Part shown: positions 12,001-21,265 of the stretch, in pieces | Numbering within the stretch: the stretch's first letter is position 1 | Layout: the number at the start of each line of letters is the position of its first letter | DNA from: Notospermus geniculatus | Taxonomy: Eukaryota > Nemertea > Pilidiophora > Heteronemertea > Lineidae | NCBI GenBank assembly: GCA_002633025.1 | Contig: NMRB01002940.1 | Span: 18,651-82,650 of the forward strand | Reading direction: 5' to 3' | DNA: 64,000 bases | Notes under the pieces: generated by a model | Databases searched by the model: none | What the model was told of the DNA's origin: nothing | The model's input: only the letters and a program-made list of their open reading frames with translations | Program-made: the position numbers and the translations under genes

Positions 12001-15000
12001 TCCAAAGTAAACAGTCGGCGTAATGATCGTTTGATTATTAAAGATTGTTAAAATTATTGATTGTTAACAACGCTAATCTACAGAAGAAAAAAAACTTTTA
12101 AGTTCTTACATGTACCTCAGTACTGAGCAAAAAAAAATGTTCCAAACTGCTGTGAGATTTTTCATTCACAAAAACCGTTGGCCCGACATCCAGAGACCCA
12201 GCTAAAGTTTCTCGAAACCAAGATTCACGGCCACATTGATGAGTCTATTGGTACTCAGATTATTGGTGGTGACTCTGTTGTAGGCCTACCGGTGAACAAG
12301 TCGCCACTTTGGCGGTGTCGTGACAACTCTCCTTGAAAACTAGTTGAAGTGTTCGTAGCCTAGCGCAGTCCAGACCTCGGATTCTTGCCATTCACATCAA
12401 GAAATTTGTTTTTTAAGCCTGGGTACGAATCGTCTGACACCTAATCACGTGATTACAATCAGCCAATCAGCTTCCAATGACAGAATTCTGGCCATGGATC
12501 AACAGAATAGCAATTTTGCTGGACTCATTCCCGCGAATGAAATGAGAAGCCATCAGATTCAAAATGTTGATAAATGTACATGTATACGATGTATCCACAA
12601 ACTGTGCAGGGCTAACAATAAACAATTGAAAGCTGTTTTGGAAAACGACTGATAGGTAAGAACCAACAAACCGGAATTACTAATTAGAATGTGAATACGT
12701 ACATTACATGTACATCTACCTCATTTGCAATTATAGGCACTTTACTTCCCTGCACTCACGAAGAACTCATCAATGGTTGTCTGGCGCTGCCTTTTGGGCA
12801 TTTCACTTTGAAGGAATGTCTCGTACTCGTCCCCCAAATCAAAGATACGAGAAGGACAGTCCACAACTGATGATGCAAATCGCTTCAGAACATCAATCGC
12901 TCTGAATGCTTCATGAATTGTAGGAGGACAGGGGGGTTCAGCTGCACTGGTGGAAGCGGCATCGTCACCCACCACGACCACGTCTTCGTCGCCAGAATCG
13001 TTGGGAACATTGTCTGCAGTAGGTCTGACAGATTCAACGATTTCAGCATCAGACAGTTCTTGGGTCCCCATATCAGTACTGTCGACATCCACGTATTCTT
13101 CCATAGTAGGCATTACATCTGCCCCAAAGAAATCGGTGAGCCTGTCCCAAATGTTACGGAATTCCCTGATCTCCGCAGCGTCCACCACATCGTCCCCTTC
13201 AATTTCTACTTCGCCACCATTGTCATCATCTTTCACAAATCCCCTCGAACGGAAGCAGTTGGCAACTGTTGACTGCTTGACTCTCCCCCATGCAGTCTTA
13301 ATAGCATACATAGTATCAAGCAAATCCCATTTGAAGGGAGTTCCTGCTTCAACTGCATTCAGGCGTCGTGTTGCAAGCATTCGGCGATAGTGGAACTTGA
13401 AATTCTTGATCACCCCAGCATCCATAGGTTGTGTGTGACTAGTCGTCCCTGCTGGCAAAAAGACAAGTTCGATGTTCTCATAGTTATATGCAGGATGCGC
13501 AGTACAGTTGTCCAACACCATACAAATATTGCGACTCTCGCCCCCCATCTTTCGATCAAGTTTTCGCATCCATTCGTCAAACAGAGTTGACGTCATCCAT
13601 GCTTTCTTATTGGCTGAATAGGGAAGCGGCAAACTGCGAACATGCTTGAACGCCCTTGGATTTTTGCTCCTGCCAATGACATACATAGGCAACTTTTCTG
13701 ACCCGTCCATGTTGGATGCTACCAGCAAGGTGATTCGGACCTTATTCTCTTTCTTTCCATGATGTGACTGTCCTTTGAAGCCTAGCGTATTTTCTGGAAG
13801 CATGAGGTAAAAAAGGCATCTGACCCGTCCATGTTGGATGCTACCAACAAGGTGATTCGGACCTTATTCTCTTTCTTTCCATGATGTGACTGTCCTTTGA
13901 AGCCTAGCGTTTTTTCTGGAAGCATGAGGTAAAAAAGACCAGTTTCATCAGCGTTAAAAATATCTTTGGGATTGTAGCGCTTGCATATGTCCTTAAGTTT
14001 GCCTTGTTTCCACTCCGCGGCTATCTCCGTGTTGACGCCGCCCGATTCACCAGCTTTCAAGACTTTACCGATGTCGTATCTTGCTTTGAACCTGTCAATC
14101 CAGTTGTCGTCTATTTTATCAGCGTCCTCATGCCCGAACTCTCCGGCAAATTTTCGCGCCTTGAGTAATTTCTCCATGAACGCGAATTTCAGGTTTTGCT
14201 GAAACCTGGCGAAACCATTTCAATAATGCAGAATCAACATCTTCAAAGGAAACATGTTTGATGCGTTTTACAGTCCCTTTTTTGGTAGCTACAGTCTCTC
14301 CTTTCTCAATGGTGTCAATAAGTTTTTGCCGGTTCTTTTCTAACAGATCATACAATGTTGGCCTTGCAATCCCAAATTTTTCAGCAATATCTGTCCTCTT
14401 CATACCCGGATTGGATTGGTAGCTACAGTCTCTCCTTTCTCAATGGTGTCAATAATTTTTTGCCGGTTCTTTTCTAACAGATCATACAATGTTGGCCTTG
14501 CAATCCCGAACCTTTCAGCAATATCTGTCCTCTTCATACCCGGATTGGCGTCAACAAACTGTATTATCTCGTACTTCTCTTTGTAGGACAGTGTTTTCAG
14601 TTTTCTCTTCGTCTTAGTGGACGCCATGGTGCTGCAACCAAATTCGAGAGTAATGTTACTCAGGGGTCAGTTCAGATCGTTTTGCCTGCTTCAACCACCA
14701 TTTTTTCTTTGCACAGCTCTTTGGCACCAATTAACCTTCACCTCCTACTCTGTCATAGTGTCAAGTGGTCGTCTCCTCGCCGCTGACTGGCGGGTTTGTA
14801 AAGATGCTGGCAGATGAAACGATGCGACCACGTGATTTGAATCATGCGAACAAAAACTGCCGGGGCACAGTTGCCCAATCAGCGTTAGCATGAACGTTGC
14901 AGTAGGACTTGTCCTTTTAAATTGAATTAAATGAAGGAGATAACGCCACTTTAGTGGATAACGCTGATTGTGCAATTGGGCCCAGGTAAATATGTTTTCT

Positions 15001-15966
15001 TACCCTTTTCCGCGAAATTTCTGCAATCCTTTGAGTCTACAAACAAAAACACCTATCTCTGTCGTTGAATGGTACGTATTGCTCAAAGACTTGCAAAGCC
15101 CTTCGAAATTTGCCAGTCCTAATGTTAAGCTTGTAAGTGCACTTCAACTCGGCCCCTCCACCTGGTCTATCATGCCTTGCTCCACGCCTGAATCGCTGGT
15201 ACACGTTTGGGGTGTCCGACTGTCGTACCTCTCCGGTGAAACGGCACTGAATACCCCCGAGGCAAAGATTCCTGGTTAAGATCTCACGGAATGCTCGACA
15301 CAAATTGGCTGGTACTCTTCCAATCTGACGGCCATCAGGAGTCAGGACTTTCATAGCGTGTGGATCATACGCATTATTCTCCTCTGGTTCAACACGTAGG
15401 TTAACTCCAACGTCTGGTCGAATCCTAAAGTAATGGTAACCTTTAATGGACCATTTAATTCTGATTGGGCGCATGATCAATGTAAACTACACGTAGTAAA
15501 CTCCCCGAGTGCATGTGGCGCGATGGTCAAAGTAGAACTGATTCCGCGAATGATGGGGATTCCCCAGTCGCGTGTCGACTTACGCAATGGTGAAAAGTAC
15601 TGTTTGTACGTAGTTGGGACCAGGATATTTACGACGACTTCGGCACTTTGACGACTTAGGAGTGGCGACTTAGCGAAGGTAACTTAATGGGAAATATCAC
15701 TACAAGAAATCGGGACCTTTTCAACCACGGCGACTTAAACACTTTGGCGGGTTAGGCGCCGGCGACTTACGCGAGGTTTACTGTATTCTTTAACTTTTCA
15801 TTTCATTATCTACATACCGATGCAATGCTACAAACTGGATTAATGCCTGTTCCTCCACTTTGGACCAAGATGGTGTCTTGGGCCCACGAACATTCAGATC
15901 TATGAGATTGCCTCTTTTTAATGGGGAATGAGCCAACAGTGCCCTTCTTAAAATCTTGCTGGCTGC
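6088..15966 (-). CDS. Large spliced gene with Myb/SANT-like N terminus, function unknown (5' end in assembly gap)
   Basis: Eleven exons join in one frame, each with GT and AG borders: 15966-15818, 11052-10937, 10502-9901, 9725-9594, 9414-9325, 9227-8510, 8404-8258, 8140-7897, 7478-6990, 6807-6580 and 6397-6088 (stop). They give about 1,074 residues; the start lies beyond the N run. The first two exons encode a Myb/SANT-like helix set (TPSWSKVEEQALIQFV, later EYWKKAAEFVRD). The 718-bp exon is partly coiled coil. The C-terminal part contains DGRGLSQLTRCKYNYTMLNY and DDVENFFSICHRY, which I associate from general knowledge with multicopy, unannotated invertebrate proteins. DNA binding is likely from the N terminus; the rest is unknown. 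The Tigger transposon at 11202-15783 sits inside the second visible intron, so it would have to be removed by splicing. Confidence 0.72.
7659..7886. repeat. Intronic segment bounded by 32-bp inverted repeats
   Basis: The word starting GCACTGGTCTTAGAGAAG occurs at about 7855-7886 on plus and 7659-7691 on minus. Between them, 7835-7706 (minus) has a good acceptor, a GTGAGG donor and an open frame, but including it would break the phase of the flanking exons, which fit each other directly. Confidence 0.7.
11643..11886. mobile_element. 214-bp near-perfect palindrome with 15-bp flanking direct repeats
   Basis: Arms 11658-11767 and 11768-11871 are inverted copies meeting at a TCTAGAAAAG centre. 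Flanks at 11643-11657 and 11872-11886 both read TTCGGGAAATTACAC. Inside, a CCCC...GGGGTCTTTTTC word recurs and is shared with 1855-1960. Confidence 0.85.
11887..12741. other. Non-coding interior of the Tigger element
   Basis: No supported gene. It is AT-rich sequence between the nested palindrome and the transposase stop. A short open frame at 12449-12652 has no recognisable content. Confidence 0.5.
13697..13940. repeat. 122-bp tandem duplication inside the transposase
   Basis: The word TCTGACCCGTCCATGTTGG begins at 13697 and again at 13819. The copies differ at only a few bases. A period of 122 is not a multiple of 3, so the transposase frame is lost. Confidence 0.95.
14284..14551. repeat. 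134-bp tandem duplication inside the transposase
   Basis: GGTAGCTACAGTCTCTCC occurs at 14284 and at 14418, and the following sequence repeats with few changes. It duplicates the HTH coding segment out of frame. Confidence 0.95.
15037..15474 (-). CDS. HIRAN-domain protein carried by the Tigger element
   Basis: 145 residues from an ATG at 15474. The centre reads IKGYHYFRIRPDVG, then VEPEENNAYDPHAMKVLT and GRQIGRVPANL: the E-x-x-N-x-Y-D-x-x-A and G-x-V-P pattern of a HIRAN domain covers residues 6-70. The remainder is basic, with a cysteine in the middle, and matches no family I know. It is on the same strand as, and upstream of, the transposase, within the terminal repeats, so it behaves as cargo. 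HIRAN domains recognise 3' DNA ends, so a role at transposon ends or at repair intermediates is possible but inferred. The second HIRAN gene at 3639-4986 is not close in sequence. Confidence 0.7.
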   Translation of the reverse strand: MRPIRIKWSIKGYHYFRIRPDVGVNLRVEPEENNAYDPHAMKVLTPDGRQIGRVPANLCRAFREILTRNLCLGGIQCRFTGEVRQSDTPNVYQRFRRGARHDRPGGGAELKCTYKLNIRTGKFRRALQVFEQYVPFNDRDRCFCL

Positions 15967-15986
15967 CTGAAAATAAAAATTCAATT

Positions 15987-16433
15987 NNNNNNNNNNNNNN
16001 NNNNNNNNNNNNNNNNNNNNNNNNNNNNNNNNNNNNNNNNNNNNNNNNNNNNNNNNNNNNNNNNNNNNNNNNNNNNNNNNNNNNNNNNNNNNNNNNNNNN
16101 NNNNNNNNNNNNNNNNNNNNNNNNNNNNNNNNNNNNNNNNNNNNNNNNNNNNNNNNNNNNNNNNNNNNNNNNNNNNNNNNNNNNNNNNNNNNNNNNNNNN
16201 NNNNNNNNNNNNNNNNNNNNNNNNNNNNNNNNNNNNNNNNNNNNNNNNNNNNNNNNNNNNNNNNNNNNNNNNNNNNNNNNNNNNNNNNNNNNNNNNNNNN
16301 NNNNNNNNNNNNNNNNNNNNNNNNNNNNNNNNNNNNNNNNNNNNNNNNNNNNNNNNNNNNNNNNNNNNNNNNNNNNNNNNNNNNNNNNNNNNNNNNNNNN
16401 NNNNNNNNNNNNNNNNNNNNNNNNNNNNNNNNN
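15987..16433. other. Assembly gap (447 N)
   Basis: A run of N. The left side is an intron of the large minus-strand gene; the right side opens inside a reading frame of unknown origin. Adjacency of the two sides is not proven. Confidence 1.
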
Positions 16434-17145
16434 TATAGAGCTCATAGAGCAAACCACAACCGAATGTGAGGAGTTACGCGAGGAATTAAAACAAATAATC
16501 ATGGATTTCAGCTTACCTCCCTCGCCTATAAGGTTTGTACACAATAATGTACACGATGATGTACACGAAATGCAGACACTTCACAACAAGGCTAAATCAC
16601 TACTTGAGGAGATTGTTGAGGCCGAATCTGACGGTTGGGAAGAACCTGCGAGGGTAAAAGTACCTCGGAATGTAGACAGTAGAGAATACAGTCTAGTCCT
16701 GTGTGAAGATTGGGACGTTTCACCTCTGCGGATCCCTCACGAACCTATAATCCCCCAAGGTCCCTGGCGCGGGCCCAAAAGCCTCGTAAACCTTGGTACT
16801 CGTGAGCTCTATCAAGTGGATCAACCATCATACCAGTCGTGGGTCAACCAATCCGTTCAACAAGAGCCAAAATACAGTACTCCCTTGTACTTTAAAACTA
16901 TTTGTGGTGCTGCAAGTGAAACAAAGACAAACCCGGCACAAATAAAGGGAGTGTTAATGTCTGATCCATTTATAAAAAACTATAAAAAACGCAAAAAACT
17001 CGCACAAAAAAACTCACAAAATGTAAAAACCAAAAAAATCAGAAAATGTAAAAACCAAAAAAATCAGAAAATGCAAAATCCCAAAAAATCAAAAAAATGC
17101 AAAAACCAAAAAAAGGAATTCATTCACGTCTTCCCTATGGGTTAG
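16434..17145 (+). CDS. C-terminal part of an unrecognised protein with lysine-rich tail
   Basis: The frame is already open at the gap edge, so the start is missing; the first ATG (16501) is probably internal because the residues before it (TTTECEELREELKQII) look like a coiled coil. The middle has PRNVDSREYSLVLCEDWDV and is not recognised. The last 45 residues are dominated by Lys, Asn and Gln (KCKNQKNQKMQNPKKSKK), from degenerate AAAAACC-type repeats. Base composition is clearly less AT-rich than the viral genes that start at 17713, and the gene does not start in a TAAATG context. It may be host, another transposon, or a diverged element gene. Confidence 0.45.
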
Positions 17146-17709
17146 GAATATGGCTGACAGTGGTACTATCCCCAGGAGCCAAATTTCTGAAGTTATATGG
17201 CTGACAGTGGTACTATCCCCAGGAGTCATATAAGCCCAAAATTGCACCAAAATCGCAACCTAACTGGAAACCAATGAACTGGCTGAAAACCGTTAGGACT
17301 ACTTTTTGATCAGATATTTTATGTGCCAGGTAAGAACAAAATCCTGTAAGGCTGAAAACCGTTAGGACTACGCTGGGCCTGAGAGGATAGGGGTTTCCAT
17401 TTCAGCTTTTCTCTTTCAGTTTTTGTGTTTCAGCTTTCTGTTTCAGCTTTTCTCTTTCAGCTTTTCTCTTTCAGCACCCCAATTTCCATTTTAGCACCCC
17501 TTTTCAGCTTCAACCTCGTTTCCAGGGTAAAATAAACTGAGGTTGACCTGGATGTGACGTTGAAAAACCGCCGTACCCCACCATCCTGTTCCAGGTTTCT
17601 GAAAACTGGTTAGTGAGACCACATAGGATGAGGTTGTATCAGTGTACAGTTTTGTGTTATCGATGGTGCTGCCATCTCAGGTTAGAAGTGGGAACTAAAT
17701 TTTACTTTT
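17146..17709. repeat. Non-coding stretch of short repeats at the left border of the viral element
   Basis: A 46-bp direct repeat begins at 17149 and 17195 (TGGCTGACAGTGGTACTATC). GGCTGAAAACCGTTAGGACT occurs at 17281 and 17350. 17398-17480 is an array of CAGCTTTTCTCTTT words. There is no gene. AT content rises sharply at about 17690, which I take as the visible start of element-type sequence. Confidence 0.75.
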
Positions 17710-17712
17710 TAA

Positions 17713-18336
17713 ATGTGTTCTAAACTCAATGATTTTTTTATTTTTGAAGCTTATAACGCAATTATCTCCGGTGTAACTAACTGTGGTAAATCATATTTCG
17801 TCCTTGACCTCTTAGAGTCCGTGTACCAAGGTCATTTTGAAAATATAGTACTATTTTGTCCAACCTTTGATTATAATGAAACCTATAATAGAAAATGGAT
17901 TTTCAAAGATAGAAATTTCATCGTTCTCAATCCATCACTGGTAAAAATAAATCTAAATTTGGTTCTCTGGCTTTGCATGCAAATTTTTAAAGGTACAAAC
18001 ACTCTCTTCATAATTGACGACTGTGCTAATTTACAAGATAGTAAACGTAAAGCAACAGAATTATGCGACCTCGCGTTCTCAGGTCGTCACTATGGTATAA
18101 CCACGTGGGTACTAATCCAAAAATATAATTCAATTGTGAAAGATTTTAGAGAAAACATAAGATTACTAGTATTATTTTTTAACAAAGACGAGAAAGCTAT
18201 GAAGCAAGCTTTAGAAGAAAACGCAATTATCCCCAAGGAAATCCGAAACGAAGTGATAAAAGAGTTAAAAGATAATAAATCAGCAAAATTGGTTCTCAGA
18301 TTACAATTTCCACATGATTTCTTACTAATTAAATGA
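17713..18336 (+). CDS. DNA-packaging ATPase (FtsK/HerA superfamily, A32-like)
   Basis: 207 residues. Walker A is GVTNCGKS at residues 20-27, with hydrophobic strand NAIIS before it; Walker B is LFIIDD at 98-103, with two Asp instead of the more usual Asp-Glu. A conserved GRHYGITTWVLIQK strand follows near residue 132, as in viral packaging ATPases. In this group the enzyme pumps genomic DNA into the preformed capsid. It is the first of the plus-strand block and overlaps the next gene by ATGA. The start is chosen at the ATG inside TTTAAATG. Residues before Walker A are few, so the N terminus may be slightly short, and the composition break lies just upstream. Confidence 0.92.
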   Translation: MCSKLNDFFIFEAYNAIISGVTNCGKSYFVLDLLESVYQGHFENIVLFCPTFDYNETYNRKWIFKDRNFIVLNPSLVKINLNLVLWLCMQIFKGTNTLFIIDDCANLQDSKRKATELCDLAFSGRHYGITTWVLIQKYNSIVKDFRENIRLLVLFFNKDEKAMKQALEENAIIPKEIRNEVIKELKDNKSAKLVLRLQFPHDFLLIK

Positions 18337-18983
18337 GCATTTCAAACACCGAAACACAAATAGTAGACAACATAATGAAAAATTTAGACTTGTTACCAAC
18401 TAACTCAACTACTAGTGGTCAACAAACCCCAACTAAAAATACACAAAATTTTAACAATAATCAACAACCAGTTAATCCCTGTTTAGATTTTAGTCGAAAA
18501 CCAGTTACAACCAATCAAAATCCAGTTAATTTCAGTCAAACCTTATCAGAACAAGCTAAACAAGCTAAAGGTGATTTAGATGTTTTAGTTGCTACTGGTA
18601 AAACAAAGGAATTCACTGGAAAGCAACTAACTTTTAACGACCTTGATAACATGTCCGAAAAAGACTTACTAAAATATCACAGGATTTATCAAAGCACACT
18701 ATCTACTAGAGTCAACGATACTTTTAGTAAAACCATTTTAAAATCCTACTCTAAACTAGCTAGTTTATTTTTACCGATAGAGAATGAAGAAAAACTATAC
18801 GAAGATTTGAGCAACGATTATATTCTAAGAACCGAAGTAGATAAGTGGGCTGGATGGTTAACTTTAAAAATGGGAGCACTAATGGCAATCGCTTCAACGA
18901 GTTTGATAACTGTCGGAAATATTAATTATACTGAACCGCCAACTATTCCAGAAAGACCAAAGAAAGAAAAATCACCTCAATAA
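18333..18983 (+). CDS. Uncharacterised element protein with C-terminal membrane segment
   Basis: 216 residues, starting in TAAATGA with a 4-bp overlap of the ATPase stop. Residues 1-60 are Asn/Gln/Thr-rich and likely disordered. A predicted helical region follows (about 65-165), then one hydrophobic segment near 175-197 (MGALMAIASTSLITVGNI) and a short Pro/Lys tail. The layout suits a virion or membrane-linked protein, but I do not recognise a family. Confidence 0.75.
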   Translation: MSISNTETQIVDNIMKNLDLLPTNSTTSGQQTPTKNTQNFNNNQQPVNPCLDFSRKPVTTNQNPVNFSQTLSEQAKQAKGDLDVLVATGKTKEFTGKQLTFNDLDNMSEKDLLKYHRIYQSTLSTRVNDTFSKTILKSYSKLASLFLPIENEEKLYEDLSNDYILRTEVDKWAGWLTLKMGALMAIASTSLITVGNINYTEPPTIPERPKKEKSPQ

Positions 18984-19448
18984 ATGAGCGAACCACAGGT
19001 AACCGATACCGAGACACTGGAAATAAAAGAAGAAATTTTACCTCCTAAAAATGATCCCCCAACTGTTACTTCGGTTAACACCCCACCGAAAAAACCTAGA
19101 TCAGCAAAACAGATAGCGTGGAGTAAAGAATTAGGAAGACGATCCCAAGAATTAAAAAAGAGAAAACAAAATTTACTAAATAATAAGCCTGATACGTCAG
19201 TTAAACCAGAACCAGAACCAGAACCAGAACCTGATACATCACCTCAACCCGAAGAAAATCCCTCACAAAATAATTTTTCATGGTTAGTTTTACCAACAGT
19301 TTTAGTTATTGGCGGTGTAATAGTTTGGTGTAAATGGGGAAAATACAAAGTTTTTAAACCTAAAGAGACACCTAAAGAACCAGTAAAAATTGAACCTAGT
19401 AAACCCCAGGAAAAATCTCAAAAATCTACCGCATTTTCTATGGAGTAA
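18984..19448 (+). CDS. Basic, single-pass membrane protein of the element
   Basis: 154 residues; the start directly abuts the previous TAA (TAA-ATG). Layout: acidic N terminus, a basic patch RSAKQIAWSKELGRRSQELK (residues about 39-58), a PEPEPEPEP repeat (about 77-85), one transmembrane helix (WLVLPTVLVIGGVIVW, about 99-114) and a Pro/Lys-rich tail. The basic patch could bind DNA, somewhat like virion core peptides, but that is inference. Confidence 0.75.
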   Translation: MSEPQVTDTETLEIKEEILPPKNDPPTVTSVNTPPKKPRSAKQIAWSKELGRRSQELKKRKQNLLNNKPDTSVKPEPEPEPEPDTSPQPEENPSQNNFSWLVLPTVLVIGGVIVWCKWGKYKVFKPKETPKEPVKIEPSKPQEKSQKSTAFSME

Positions 19449-20216
19449 ATGAAGGAAAAAACGTTAATGATCAACTCAAAGGACTATCCCGATCAAGAGG
19501 CAAATGATCTAACAATTCAATTAGACGAAGAGGTACTAGATGTAGAAAACATCAGAATTATTTACGCAGGAATACCCTGTACTTTTTACAATATTTCAGG
19601 TGATTTAGAAAATAATAGATTTGTTATTTATGAAAATACTCAAGGGAGTCGGCGAGGGAAATATCTTAATATGCCGGATGGGAATTACGAATTTAAAGAA
19701 TTTAACAAAGAATTTAAAAAACAACTACAAGAAATAGGTTTCAATAGAGGTTTTATGAGTTTTGATTTAGGACCTCACGATGGTAAGATAGAAATTACTT
19801 TTGTTATACCTAGAGGAAAAACTGTTAATGACTACACTCTTCTTATACAAGAAAATGCTGAAAAACTATTAGGGATCGGTAGATACATGAGACCAACCGC
19901 AAAAGGTAGTGATGGGGTAATAAAAGGTGATACTCCCATTAATTTTAAACCTTTCGAGTATTTCCATATTCATTGTGATATAATTAATTCAGAATATATG
20001 CTCCTTAATGGTGAAAGAAGTGACATATTTGTTAGGTTACCAATTAAAAAATGTAAATTCGGAGAACTGCTTCAGTATAACATAGCAGATATGATTGAAA
20101 GACCCTGCGTGGAGAGATTTAACAAATTGAGAATTTGGATTACGGATGAAAATAATAGAAAAATAAAATTTAATGAAGGTGATATTCAGTACGAAATAGT
20201 TATAAGATCAGCTTAA
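19449..20216 (+). CDS. Probable penton (single jelly-roll minor capsid) protein
   Basis: 255 residues, start in GAGTAAATG directly after a stop. The pattern is that of Polinton/adintovirus pentons: an early YAGIPCTFYNIS strand with its Asn, the PDGNYEFKEFNKEF turn, LLGIGRYM in the middle, the FHIHCDIIN strand, then PIKKCKFGE and RIWITDENNRKI near the C terminus. No signal peptide or membrane segment. Such proteins form the capsid vertices. The assignment rests on motif spacing and context, not on an alignment. The two downstream paralogues (21266 and 22245) share the C-terminal part of this layout. Confidence 0.7.
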   Translation: MKEKTLMINSKDYPDQEANDLTIQLDEEVLDVENIRIIYAGIPCTFYNISGDLENNRFVIYENTQGSRRGKYLNMPDGNYEFKEFNKEFKKQLQEIGFNRGFMSFDLGPHDGKIEITFVIPRGKTVNDYTLLIQENAEKLLGIGRYMRPTAKGSDGVIKGDTPINFKPFEYFHIHCDIINSEYMLLNGERSDIFVRLPIKKCKFGELLQYNIADMIERPCVERFNKLRIWITDENNRKIKFNEGDIQYEIVIRSA

Positions 20217-20232
20217 AATTTCATTCTGATAA

Positions 20233-20517
20233 ATGAGTAGATATTGGGGTTATTCTAAAAGACCGAAAAATTGGCAAAAAATGTTAGACGAGACTAATCT
20301 TGAAACTGTGAGTGGAATAGTTATAAAACCAGTAGTGCCTACGGTTCCTGAACCTGTATTAATTGATGGTGAATGGGTTATCCCTGAAAATCCTGAACCG
20401 CCTAAAATCCCTGAAAAACCTAAAATCCTTGAAAATCCTAAAATCTTTGAAAATCCTAAACCTATTCCTAAACCTAAACCGAGACCTACCCAACCAGACT
20501 CAACTATTTCTTACTAA
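20233..20517 (+). CDS. Short proline-rich protein
   Basis: 94 residues, start inside GATAAATGAG, 16 bp after the previous stop. N-terminal Trp/Tyr-rich segment (SRYWGYSKRPKNWQKM) and then imperfect repeats of PEKPKILENPKIFENPK ending in PKPKPRP. No family recognised. It is placed between capsid-type genes, so a structural role is plausible. Confidence 0.65.
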   Translation: MSRYWGYSKRPKNWQKMLDETNLETVSGIVIKPVVPTVPEPVLIDGEWVIPENPEPPKIPEKPKILENPKIFENPKPIPKPKPRPTQPDSTISY

Positions 20518-20521
20518 TTAA

Positions 20522-21196
20522 ATGGCGGACGAAGACAAGAGCAATACTCGACCAATGTACCCTGATTTACAACCGTTTATACCACCACCTTATAATCCAA
20601 CCCCAACCCCACAAGAACAAAATCCCACACAATTTAGATTACAACATATTTCAGAAATAAAAAAAAATTTTGAGAGTGAAATAGAATTTAGGAGAGCAAT
20701 ACATTCCAAATATATGAAAGCATTTAACGGTTTCTCTTATACTAATCATATCTTAAATTTTACAAGTGTTGCTGCCGGCTCGGTTGGTGTAACCGCATTA
20801 GCCGGAGTAATTGCAGCACCAGTTGGAATGGTATTAGGAGCCGTAACGATTGGAGGCGCACTTATTTCTTCAACTTTAAATTTTTTTGCTAAAAGATTTC
20901 AAGGTAAAATCGAAAAACATGAAAAAATAGGAATGTTAGCTATCTCAAAATTAAACACCGTTAATAACTTAATTAGTAGAGCTTTATCAGATTCACATAT
21001 TACTCAAGAAGAATTCTCACTAATTACCAGTGAAAAAGAAAAATATATTACCCTGAAAAATGCTATAAGAAAAAAACAAAAAGAAACTACTGTCACCAAC
21101 CAAAACGTTGATATAGAAGCTCTTAAAAAAGATTTTTTAGAACAAGGAAAAAAGTTAGCTCAATCGGAGATGTTGAAAAAATTGAAAAACCCGTAA
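20522..21196 (+). CDS. Conserved element protein with central hydrophobic hairpin
   Basis: 224 residues, start in ATTAAATGG. Pro-rich N terminus (PPPYNPTPTP), then FRLQHISEIKKNFESEIEFR, a Gly/Ala-rich hydrophobic stretch of about 35 residues (82-116) and a helical C-terminal half (SKLNTVNNLISRAL). From general knowledge, proteins of this shape are abundant in cnidarian and insect genomes and occur in Polinton/adintovirus-like elements; their function is not known. It is a likely membrane-active or virion component. Confidence 0.8.
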   Translation: MADEDKSNTRPMYPDLQPFIPPPYNPTPTPQEQNPTQFRLQHISEIKKNFESEIEFRRAIHSKYMKAFNGFSYTNHILNFTSVAAGSVGVTALAGVIAAPVGMVLGAVTIGGALISSTLNFFAKRFQGKIEKHEKIGMLAISKLNTVNNLISRALSDSHITQEEFSLITSEKEKYITLKNAIRKKQKETTVTNQNVDIEALKKDFLEQGKKLAQSEMLKKLKNP

Positions 21197-21265
21197 TAAA
21201 CCATATCTATAATTACTATTACTATACTACATTACCATCAGCTCCACCAATTTACTCTTAATTAA

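Larger units (their letters stand above)
12742..14627 (-). pseudogene. Tigger/pogo transposase (CENP-B-like HTH plus DDE domain), disrupted
   Basis: The start at 14627 encodes MASTKTKRKLKTLSYKEKYE, the entry to a CENP-B-type N-terminal helix-turn-helix (RFGIARPTLYDLLEKN). A second HTH region and then the DDE_1 catalytic domain follow: IFNADETGLFY, later MVLDNCTAHP and TTSHTQPMDAGVIKNFK. The tail is acidic and ends near the frame's stop at 12742. Two tandem duplications, of 134 bp (14284-14551) and 122 bp (13697-13940), each shift the frame, so the gene cannot make one protein as assembled. Apart from these the coding sequence is well preserved, so the damage is recent or an assembly artefact. 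The family normally cuts and pastes at TA targets. Confidence 0.92.
11202..15783 (-). mobile_element. Tigger/pogo-type DNA transposon, nearly complete (4,582 bp)
   Basis: The ends are inverted copies: CAGTAAACCTCGCGTAAG... at 11202 and its reverse complement ending at 15783, matching over 21 bp. Both ends are flanked by TA, the target duplication of the Tc1/mariner superfamily. Subterminal regions (11220-11350 and 15600-15760) hold many AAGTCG-type words that may be transposase sites. Cargo on the minus strand, in order: a HIRAN-domain frame (15474-15037), then a broken Tigger transposase (14627-12742). A 214-bp palindrome with its own flanking direct repeats is nested at 11643-11886. The element lies in an intron of the large minus-strand gene. 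Confidence 0.92.

Noticed and set aside
12913-13390. Plus-strand frames opposite the Tigger transposase
   Set aside because: The minus strand shows clear transposase motifs; these are antisense shadows.
15790-16544. Long frames spanning the N run
   Set aside because: They consist mainly of unknown residues; only the exon at 15966-15818 and the frame after 16434 are real sequence.
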